From Flavobacterium lacustre (lineage in GTDB: Bacteria > Bacteroidota > Bacteroidia > Flavobacteriales > Flavobacteriaceae): a DNA stretch of 64,000 bases. The DNA lies in NCBI RefSeq assembly GCF_027474525.2, contig NZ_CP114882.2, positions 3,038,001-3,102,000 on the forward strand. The letters are read 5' to 3'. A model generated the notes under the pieces. The model saw nothing but the letters and a program-made list of their open reading frames with translations. It was not told the origin of the DNA and made no database searches. Shown here piece after piece: positions 24,901 through 31,111 of this stretch. Position 1 is the stretch's first letter. Each line of letters opens with the position of its first letter. The translations under genes and the position numbers were made by a program.

Positions 24901-24926
24901 TTGTCATTCCCGTGAAAACGAGAATT
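24901..24926. repeat. REP-like dispersed repeat
   Basis: TTGTCATTCCCGTGAAAACG followed by AGAATT forms a short TTCCCGT...ACGAGAA hairpin, of the type dispersed between Flavobacteriia genes. It touches the stop of the DUF5675 gene. Confidence 0.45.
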
Positions 24927-25320
24927 AAGATTTAACAATCAATTCAACACTTTCTTTACTATCCAAAGCTTTATAAACCAAGGCTTTTAATTGGACAAAA
25001 GCTTTTCGAGACATAAGACCTAAACCTGGTCCTGAAAGTTTCATTACTGGAGCAATACAACCGTTTAATTCTCGTAAAGCATTATTTGCTGGATGAAATA
25101 GAATTAAGCTTCTGTTTTTTACATTAATAATTTCCAAATGCCATTCAAATTTCTTGCTGTATCGCTTTTTTATAAAATATTTCCCTTCCGGAATACAGGA
25201 AACCTTCGTTTCGTTTTTCTTCCAAGGCAATTCAATGGTATTGCAAATGAATTTACCCTCGCATTCGAGTTTACCATTTGTTCCATCGGGGAAATAAGTT
25301 CTTGACAGCCTTAAAACCAT
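24925..25320 (-). CDS. DUF5675 family protein
   Basis: 131 residues: LRLSRTYFPDGTNGKLECEGKFICNTIELPW, then IPEGKY and ILFHPANNALRELNGCIAPV. This spacing of GxY and the HxAN...GCIAP stretch is that of DUF5675, seen in phages and Bacteroidota elements and similar in pattern to cell-wall L,D-transpeptidase-like folds (His...Cys). Catalysis is a guess. It starts one base before the end of the upstream 251-aa gene. Confidence 0.65.
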   Translation of the reverse strand: MVLRLSRTYFPDGTNGKLECEGKFICNTIELPWKKNETKVSCIPEGKYFIKKRYSKKFEWHLEIINVKNRSLILFHPANNALRELNGCIAPVMKLSGPGLGLMSRKAFVQLKALVYKALDSKESVELIVKS

Positions 25321-25321
25321 C

Positions 25322-26077
25322 TTACAATCCGCTCACCTGCACCAATGCCAATGGGTTGTAAGCACCGTTTTTCAAGGCGTACATTTGTCCATTAACTTCT
25401 TGGTAAAATTCAACTCCTAAAGCCAAAAATAATGGTTTGGTACTGTTTGGAGTCACGGCATTTACTTGGTTAATGACAACAGTTGCCACACCATCCCAAG
25501 GAAGGATTGCAGTTTCAGAATGTGCTTCCACAAAAGTTTCTGCTTCAAAATCAATCTCGGCACCAGCTGAAATGATTTTAAAATGCGTTGTTCCTGTAGG
25601 AGCAGCAATCATATTCGCCGGAATAAATGGATCAATATCAACAGTGATATCGCCAGACACACGGTCAATTGCTCCCACAAATGGTGCAAATAAACTGGTG
25701 CCCAGTTTTCCCCTGATGTTGAATTCAAAACCGGCAAGCAATTCCGCTTCGCCATCAATCACGTTTCTCAACCCTCTCAAACTGGTTACGTCCGCCTGGA
25801 TCACTTTGACCATCGCTTGAGTCAATCTACTCACCATTCTGCCATCGGCAGAATTCAAGAGCAAAGCTCTCAAGGAGGTCCTCAAAATCTTGCCGGCTTT
25901 CCCGGCTCTTCCAAATTCGGAACCGTTCTCACGTGTTCTTTGGAATGCTGGATCGCTCGCAATTCTACTCGCGTCGATTCCCCCCTTTTCACGAGCCAAA
26001 TGCCCGTCTTGGGTTTTGTAAAAAGTAATATCTCCAATAGTACCTTTTAATTTAATTATGCCTTTCTGTCTTGCCAT
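25322..26077 (-). CDS. Conserved-looking 251-aa protein, unknown function
   Basis: No signal peptide. The N-terminus MARQKGIIKLKGTIGDITFY has the look of small Bacteroidota phage or mobile-element structural proteins. The second half is beta-rich (GTTHFKIISAGAEIDFEAET) and could be a jelly-roll or Ig-type fold. It heads the minus-strand unit with DUF5675 and two small membrane proteins, spaced by a base or overlapping. Function is not assignable. Confidence 0.5.
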   Translation of the reverse strand: MARQKGIIKLKGTIGDITFYKTQDGHLAREKGGIDASRIASDPAFQRTRENGSEFGRAGKAGKILRTSLRALLLNSADGRMVSRLTQAMVKVIQADVTSLRGLRNVIDGEAELLAGFEFNIRGKLGTSLFAPFVGAIDRVSGDITVDIDPFIPANMIAAPTGTTHFKIISAGAEIDFEAETFVEAHSETAILPWDGVATVVINQVNAVTPNSTKPLFLALGVEFYQEVNGQMYALKNGAYNPLALVQVSGL

Positions 26078-26377
26078 AATTTCTAAAATTTAGATTAATA
26101 ATTGCTCTAAATCATCTTTCTGTTGCAACATCTTCCGATTGATTTCGAAACAAATTTTAGTCAATTAAACAGAATAAAAAAGCAAGGACAGTTCCATATG
26201 TCGCAAAGTGACACAAATGGCTTAAATCGACATAAATTGCTATTTAAAAGCATCCTAAACCAATGTAAATTGCAGAAGAAATTTATATTTCAAAAAAAGT
26301 TACTTTTGTATAACCTTAAACATTGCTTACCTGCAAGTTTAAGCTAATCAAAGCCTAGTCAAAGGCATAGATAGTGT
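26078..26377. other. Divergent intergenic region
   Basis: About 300 AT-rich bases between divergent genes. It holds a -7 match TACTTTTG at 26301-26308, 70 bp before the ATG at 26378, without a good -33 box. Nothing else is seen. Confidence 0.35.
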
Positions 26378-26581
26378 ATGAAAATTGAAAAACAGAGGGT
26401 TTGCATCTATCCGAAAGACATACAGCGCATAACAGGCAAGAGTTATCGCCAAAGCACCAGATTAATGCAAAAAGTAAAAACTGACCTCAACAAGCTCGAA
26501 AATGAGTTTTTAACTATCGAAGAGTTTTGTTTGTATGCGGGATTAAAATATGAACAAGTAGCTCACTTAATTTTTGGTTAA
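26378..26581 (+). CDS. Small HTH-like protein (67 aa)
   Basis: Begins MKIEKQRVCIYPKDIQRITG; residues 8-35 (PKDIQRITGKSYRQSTRLMQKV) fit a helix-turn-helix, with a second helix pair in LTIEEFCLYAGLKYEQVAHL. Such short proteins are frequent next to integration sites in Flavobacteriia. DNA binding is likely; the role is unknown. Confidence 0.5.
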   Translation: MKIEKQRVCIYPKDIQRITGKSYRQSTRLMQKVKTDLNKLENEFLTIEEFCLYAGLKYEQVAHLIFG

Positions 26582-26824
26582 ATTTTGAAAAATATAGCAA
26601 TCAATATTTTATCCAAACGGAACAGAAATGGTATTAAGCAACTAGTTCAATTTTTAGTATTCTTTTATTCAAATCGCCTTGTTTTATTAGATTTTATTCG
26701 TACTTTTACTACTCACAATTTAATGTAATTAATTACGATTAAAAAGGGGGTAAATTCGGTTACCCAAAAATAATTTAACTTATATCACTCTGGTTAACAA
26801 CAATATAGAATGAGCAATTAAATC
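26582..26824. other. Left flank of the integrative element
   Basis: No gene. A small stem GGGTAA/TTACCC lies at 26748-26765. The stretch ends at the tRNA-Ser-like 3' end. Confidence 0.35.
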
Positions 26825-26837
26825 CCTCTTTCTCCGC
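26825..26837 (+). other. attL core (tRNA-Ser 3' end-like)
   Basis: CCTCTTTCTCCGC preceded by AAT. No upstream tRNA body is present, so either the gene is displaced to the left by another element or this is a reconstituted attachment site. Confidence 0.65.
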
Positions 26838-26839
26838 TG

Positions 26840-26866
26840 AAAGCCCCTCAAAGAGGGGCTTTTTAC
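26840..26866 (+). terminator. Terminator directly after attL
   Basis: AAAGCCCCTC, a 3-base loop, GAGGGGCTTT and a T-run (26840-26866). It sits where a tRNA terminator is expected and differs from the one after attR, so it is element-borne. Confidence 0.7.
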
Positions 26867-26983
26867 ATTTCAATTCTTTTCTTTTTTTACAAAATCCTAT
26901 ATTTTACGGCACCTAAGAGTTAGTTTGAATTAAGTTATTCAAAAATGAGTAATATCATTTTATACTTTAAATCTCATTCGACA

Positions 26984-27031
26984 GGTACCCTATTTGGTAC
27001 CCTATGATGATGTCAAATAAATTAGGGTACC
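26984..27031. repeat. Recombinase arm-type sites, left end
   Basis: GGTACCCT at 26984-26991 and 26996-27003 (12-bp period), plus an inverted AGGGTACC at 27024-27031. The same pair occurs at 41912-41931 near the right end. Confidence 0.65.
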
Positions 27032-27035
27032 AAAA

Positions 27036-27088
27036 GTTGGCAATTGCCAACTATAGCTTGAGCTTGGGAACTTTCAAAAGTAGTTTTG
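27036..27088 (+). promoter_or_regulatory. Promoter and palindromic operator of the integrase gene
   Basis: Perfect palindrome GTTGGCAATTGCCAAC (27036-27051), then TTG (27058-27060), 20 bp, TAGTTTTG (27081-27088). The same arrangement precedes the HTH gene at 29297. Confidence 0.7.
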
Positions 27089-27110
27089 TATAAAAAAAAA
27101 ACAAAAACTT

Positions 27111-28355
27111 ATGAAAAAATTGAAAGTGAGCTTCTATCTTAAAGGAGACAAAAAAAACCAAAATGGTGAAACTGCTATTTATGGAAAAATTTATTTGGGA
27201 AATGTTTATTCTACATTTTCAACTTCAAAACACATCCTACAGGAACGATGGGAAAAAACAAACAGCCTAAGAAAACCAGTTAGAATGGATAACGAAATCA
27301 ATTTAAAAAACTACTTAAAATCACTAAGTGATTCAATAGAAGAAAAATATATTGATTTACTTAAAACTTACAATGGAAATGAAGATATAACTCCTTTGTT
27401 TTTAAAGAACTTTTGTTTCAATGAAAGAACTGAAAAGAAGATAACACTTTTAGAAATAGTTAAAAATCATAACGAATACTTTAAAAAACAAGTTAAAAAG
27501 GGTGACCGTGCAGATGGCTCCCTAGAAAAATATGAGCGTATGGGTGACGTTATTACTGATTACTTAAATTCCAAATTGAAAGTGAAAGATATAGAATTTG
27601 ATAAGATAACTAGAAAATTTGTTTTTGGTTTTGATGAATTTTTGCGATTTGAACGAAGACATGGAAGTAAAACTGGGTTAGCCAACAACACAACAGTTAA
27701 ATACATCCGAAATATATCATCAATGGTAAGTCATGCAAAAAAAATGGGACTAGTCGCAGAAAATCCATTTTCGATTTATGATAAAAAATTGAACGAAGTT
27801 GAAACAACATTTTTAACTTTAGAAGAGCTAAACAGTATTGAAAATAAAGTTTTTTCAAACAGAAGATTAGATGTAACTCGTGATTTATTTTTATTTAGTT
27901 GTTATACAAGCTATGCCCCTGTTGACGTTATGAATTTACGAAAAGGTAATTATACCTTAGATGAGGATTGCGATAAATGGTTAAAAACGAAGCGTCAAAA
28001 AACAAATGTGAGAACCAATGTACTTGTTATACCTCCACTTAAAAGGATTATTGAAAAATACAAAGATGACCCAGAATGTATTGAAGATAATAGATTAGTA
28101 CCAAATAGAAGTAATAGTAACATGAATGCCTATCTAAAAGAGATTGCTGATTTATGTAATATTGATAAAAATTTAACATGGTACGTTGGTCGCCATACAT
28201 TTGCAACTACTGTAGCATTGGCAAATGATATACCTATGGAGATTATTAGTCAAATCATGGGGCATAAACGAATAACTCAAACACAACATTATGCTAAGTT
28301 GATGGACACCTCTGTTAAAAAGCACATGAAGGGTTTATACAGTAATTTTGAATAA
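27111..28355 (+). CDS. Tyrosine recombinase (integrase) of the element
   Basis: 414 residues: N-terminal arm-binding domain (KVSFYLKGDKKNQNGETAIYGKIYLGNVYSTF), SAM-like core-binding domain at about 115-215, then the catalytic domain. Visible residues are Arg361 (VGRHTF), His385 (MGHKRI) and nucleophile Tyr394 (QHYAKL). In place of the first Arg there is SCYTSYAPVDVMNLRKG, as in IntDOT-type enzymes where this Arg is missing; the His of HxxR is Tyr358. It integrates the element at the tRNA-Ser end, by inference from its position. Confidence 0.88.
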   Translation: MKKLKVSFYLKGDKKNQNGETAIYGKIYLGNVYSTFSTSKHILQERWEKTNSLRKPVRMDNEINLKNYLKSLSDSIEEKYIDLLKTYNGNEDITPLFLKNFCFNERTEKKITLLEIVKNHNEYFKKQVKKGDRADGSLEKYERMGDVITDYLNSKLKVKDIEFDKITRKFVFGFDEFLRFERRHGSKTGLANNTTVKYIRNISSMVSHAKKMGLVAENPFSIYDKKLNEVETTFLTLEELNSIENKVFSNRRLDVTRDLFLFSCYTSYAPVDVMNLRKGNYTLDEDCDKWLKTKRQKTNVRTNVLVIPPLKRIIEKYKDDPECIEDNRLVPNRSNSNMNAYLKEIADLCNIDKNLTWYVGRHTFATTVALANDIPMEIISQIMGHKRITQTQHYAKLMDTSVKKHMKGLYSNFE

Positions 28356-28367
28356 ATCATTATATTT

Positions 28368-28398
28368 GAAATCCGCTATTATAGCGGATTTCATTTTT
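28368..28398 (+). terminator. Terminator after the integrase gene
   Basis: GAAATCCGCT (28368-28377), loop ATTAT, AGCGGATTTC (28383-28392), then ATTTTTT. Perfect 10-bp stem. Only 13 bp separate the T-run from the next ATG. Confidence 0.75.
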
Positions 28399-28410
28399 TA
28401 AACTAACATT

Positions 28411-29217
28411 ATGGATTATTACACCGAAATTAAAGTATGTATTAAAGAAATTGGTCAAGCAAAAATTGAGTTCCAGACAAATACAAAAGATTATACTTTC
28501 AACGGTAAGCCCCCTAGAGATATTCCTCAAGACCGATATACCAAACTAAATGAGCTATTTGAATCCTATCTTTCAAATTACATTAGACAAAATTGTAAGG
28601 TTGAAGATATTATTAAACTTATTACAATCACAAAAGAGACAATCCAACAGTTGAAGCTGTCAGGAGATAATCATAGAGTTAATTTTTTACTTTCAAGAAG
28701 TAAAAATGAGTTATCAGAAACAGCAACTTTTAACCATGATGATATTAATTCAATAATCTCAACTCAAAAATTAGTATTGAGTAAAATACTTAATCATTTA
28801 TATGAAAAAATTGATTATCTCAATTCAAGTATAGATAACGAATTAATAGGTGATATAGATAATGAAGACCTAAGCTCTAGTGAAACAGATACGAGCGATA
28901 TACCATTTAAACATATTGGACGTGCTACATTTAAACTAAATAAAAAGGAATCTCTAATGTTATTATATATTTTAGAACAGGAACATCTTTTAGAGTTTGA
29001 ATCAATTGAACATAGACGCTTGTTTATAGAGAGTAATTTCAACTTTACCGAAACAAGAAATAATGCAAACCAAGGAAATCCTTTTCCTATGAAAGGTATT
29101 AGTAGTGAACTATCTGATTTTAGTAGTTATTCAGAAAGAGCTTCAAACAATAAGACATTAGAAAAACTATTAAAAAAGCTCAACGAAACAATTCATCTTT
29201 TTGAATTTAAAAAATAA
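28411..29217 (+). CDS. Unknown protein (268 aa) after the integrase
   Basis: Cytosolic, rich in Glu/Asn/Leu and mainly helical, with an acidic linker (ELIGDIDNEDLSSSETDTSD) splitting two halves. The C-terminal half FKLNKKESLMLLYILEQEHLLEFE, then NFNFTETRNN, looks like the helical, wing-containing end of RteC-like regulators, but the match is vague. It starts 13 bp after the integrase terminator. No clear promoter of its own. Function unknown. Confidence 0.45.
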   Translation: MDYYTEIKVCIKEIGQAKIEFQTNTKDYTFNGKPPRDIPQDRYTKLNELFESYLSNYIRQNCKVEDIIKLITITKETIQQLKLSGDNHRVNFLLSRSKNELSETATFNHDDINSIISTQKLVLSKILNHLYEKIDYLNSSIDNELIGDIDNEDLSSSETDTSDIPFKHIGRATFKLNKKESLMLLYILEQEHLLEFESIEHRRLFIESNFNFTETRNNANQGNPFPMKGISSELSDFSSYSERASNNKTLEKLLKKLNETIHLFEFKK

Positions 29218-29218
29218 A

Positions 29219-29271
29219 GTTGGCAATTGCCAACTATAACTTGACGCTAGCAACTTCTGAAAGTACTTTTG
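29219..29271 (+). promoter_or_regulatory. Promoter and palindromic operator of the HTH gene
   Basis: The same perfect palindrome GTTGGCAATTGCCAAC (29219-29234), TTG (29241-29243), 20 bp, TACTTTTG (29264-29271). The distances to the boxes are identical to those at the integrase promoter. Confidence 0.7.
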
Positions 29272-29296
29272 CAGTATAAATTTTAATATATATACT

Positions 29297-29569
29297 ATGA
29301 GGTACTTAGAAAATGAATCAGAGCCAATAATAAAGCTCCTAGAGGAAATCAAATCTAAATTTGATACAATTCGACAACCAAAAAAATACTATCGTAATAG
29401 CGATTTAAAAGAGTTATTTGGGTTGAGTGATAACACCATACTGACTTATCGTGATAAAAATATTTTACCCTTTTCTAAAATGGGTGAAATCTATTATTAT
29501 CCAATCGCTGAAATTGAAAACCTTTTGTCAAAAAACAGTAATTTCGATTTGTTTGGTAATCGCTACTAA
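29297..29569 (+). CDS. MerR/Xis-type helix-turn-helix protein
   Basis: 90 residues. Residues 37-85 (YYRNSDLKELFGLSDNTILTY, LPFSKMGEIYYYPIAEIENLL) fit the winged HTH of excisionase-type proteins in Bacteroidota elements. It shares its promoter/operator design with the integrase gene, so the two are probably co-regulated, and it is the natural candidate for binding that palindrome or for driving excision. Confidence 0.7.
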   Translation: MRYLENESEPIIKLLEEIKSKFDTIRQPKKYYRNSDLKELFGLSDNTILTYRDKNILPFSKMGEIYYYPIAEIENLLSKNSNFDLFGNRY

Positions 29570-29771
29570 CGAATAGGTGCAACACTACTACCTATTTAAC
29601 TACTCAAAATCCAGTATGCTATGATTGATTTTATAGTAAACTGCCAGAAAAAATAAAAAGAATTGCTTCATAGTGCAGTTTTTTTCAAAGTTTCACATAT
29701 TTATAATAAACGAACCAAAATAACGACTGGGACAACCTTATCCCTCTTGACCTTATTATATCCAATAACCA
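29570..29771. other. Intergenic, weak hairpin
   Basis: 202 bases. A weak stem AACTGC...GCAGTT with a T-run lies at about 29638-29690 and may be a terminator. Otherwise nothing is seen. Confidence 0.3.
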
Positions 29772-30344
29772 ATGAAAAAACAGTATAACCAATTATTAAA
29801 CGAATCAAATAAGAAAAGAAGTAACATTTACTACCAACTTAACCAACTAACAGAAATTACGGGGTTAAGCCCAAGAATGCTTAAATACAAAATGCTTAAA
29901 GTAAAAGACAAGTATGAAAGCGTAACCAATTTATTAAAAAAAGAAGGTAGAAATTGGCAAATACATCATTCAATTATAAATGAGTTTATGCCAATTAATA
30001 AACGAAAAAATAGTAATGAAAAAAATTACGATTGGAAAAGTTTTGTTAGTTGGAACCCCTATAAAAACTATGATTGCGATTACCATTTTGAATTGATTAA
30101 AGAAATGAAATCCAATCTTCCAGAGATTACGATAAAATATACCATAGAACTCGATGGAAGAGGTTTTAATCACGTTCATTTCATTTCCGATGCTTCGGTA
30201 CCAGATATAAAAATGATGGTTGACAGAGTGATTTCGAAATATTTCTCATGGTATGAAATATCTTATCAAGTAAGCAAAATTAATAACAAATACAGTAGCA
30301 TAAGCTACACTCAAAAGGCTCCAGTAAAAATTGGAACCCTATAA
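29772..30344 (+). CDS. HTH plus possible HUH-fold replication protein (190 aa)
   Basis: N-terminal residues 20-60 (YYQLNQLTEITGLSPRMLKYKMLKV) form an HTH. The C-terminal 90 residues show strand KYTIELDGRGFN, then His134-Val-His136 (NHVHFI), helix VPDIKMMVDRVISKYFSWYE and strands EISYQVSKI, YSSISYTQK. This is the strand-HUH-helix-strand order of HUH endonucleases; the Tyr candidates are in YFSWYE. It could be a small Rep or relaxase-like protein of the element. No close family is recognised. Confidence 0.4.
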   Translation: MKKQYNQLLNESNKKRSNIYYQLNQLTEITGLSPRMLKYKMLKVKDKYESVTNLLKKEGRNWQIHHSIINEFMPINKRKNSNEKNYDWKSFVSWNPYKNYDCDYHFELIKEMKSNLPEITIKYTIELDGRGFNHVHFISDASVPDIKMMVDRVISKYFSWYEISYQVSKINNKYSSISYTQKAPVKIGTL

Positions 30345-30369
30345 TAACAAACAACTAAAAATTAAAAAA

Positions 30370-30570
30370 ATGGAACAAGTAACAGACTTAAACCACAGCC
30401 CAAAACTAAAAGAATTACTTAAATTACATGTGTCAAGAATGTATGAAGAAGAAGCCCAGTTCGATGATTGGCATCTATTTGAAGAGTATATCTGGTTAAG
30501 AAACAACAACCAATTAGACGAACTTTTTCAAGAAGAGTATTTAATAAACCGATTGAACCATGAACGATAA
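30370..30570 (+). CDS. Small acidic helical protein (66 aa)
   Basis: From ATG 30370: MEQVTDLNHSPKLKELLKLH, then DDWHLFEEYIWLRNNNQLDELFQEEY. An in-frame ATG at 30331 overlaps the preceding gene and is less likely. Overlaps the next tiny gene by 11 bp. Function unknown. Confidence 0.5.
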   Translation: MEQVTDLNHSPKLKELLKLHVSRMYEEEAQFDDWHLFEEYIWLRNNNQLDELFQEEYLINRLNHER

Positions 30571-30721
30571 AACCACACAAGATAAAATTGCAATAACTCA
30601 AACACAATTGAACCTTGAAGATGACTTTATAGTAAAACAGGAGTTACAAAAAAAACTAAAAAAGTTACAACTACAAAAAGAGATAGAAGGTATTAAAAGG
30701 CGTATTGAGCAACTGGAGTGA
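30560..30721 (+). CDS. Small coiled-coil protein (53 aa)
   Basis: ATG at 30560 to TGA at 30719-30721. Reads MNDKTTQDKIAITQTQLNLE, then a Lys/Leu/Glu heptad segment (ELQKKLKKLQLQKEIEGI). Overlap with the upstream stop supports translation. Function unknown. Confidence 0.4.
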   Translation: MNDKTTQDKIAITQTQLNLEDDFIVKQELQKKLKKLQLQKEIEGIKRRIEQLE

Positions 30722-30974
30722 CTTCCTCCCTCCCTACTCAAAATAAAAAGTAAAATATTGCTGTTACCTTCCTCGATATAGCTATAATCAACCTCTTTAT
30801 TTTTTAGTATATAATTAGATTCAAAAAAATTTCTATAATTTTTTTAGCTTAAATTAAGGTTCCTTTTTACCCCCACACTAGCAACCTTTTATTATAAAAT
30901 GGATAAGTATAAATATTGTTTTAAACAACCAACGACATGGATTCCTTTTAAGCTATTCGTGAAGTGTTTTAAAT
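30722..30974. other. Gene-free stretch
   Basis: About 250 AT-rich bases between the small genes and a strong hairpin. No ORF or promoter match seen. Confidence 0.3.
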
Positions 30975-31010
30975 AAAATGCTCGTAATTATTACGAGCAT
31001 TTTTGTTTTA
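30975..31010. terminator. Terminator before the methyltransferase operon
   Basis: AAAATGCTCGTAA (30975-30987), loop TTA, TTACGAGCATTTT (30991-31003) then TGTTTTAG. Perfect 13-bp stem; works on both strands. Confidence 0.75.
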
Positions 31011-31077
31011 GTAGTACTCTATTAATAATAATTGCATTTTATTATTATTATAGATATTTTACAAATTTATAATTGCC

Positions 31078-31085
31078 TATTTTTG
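31078..31085 (+). promoter_or_regulatory. -7 box of the methyltransferase operon
   Basis: TATTTTTG matches TAnnTTTG 27 bp before the ATG at 31112; the -33 box is weak. Confidence 0.45.
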
Positions 31086-31111
31086 AAGTTTAAAATTCAA
31101 TTCTGATATAA

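Noticed and set aside
26600..26840. Complete tRNA-Ser gene at attL
   Set aside because: Only the last 13-17 bases fit; no acceptor 5' arm, D-arm or anticodon stem is found upstream.
30722..30974. Small RNA gene before the hairpin at 30975
   Set aside because: The terminator is good but no promoter match was found in the preceding 250 bases.
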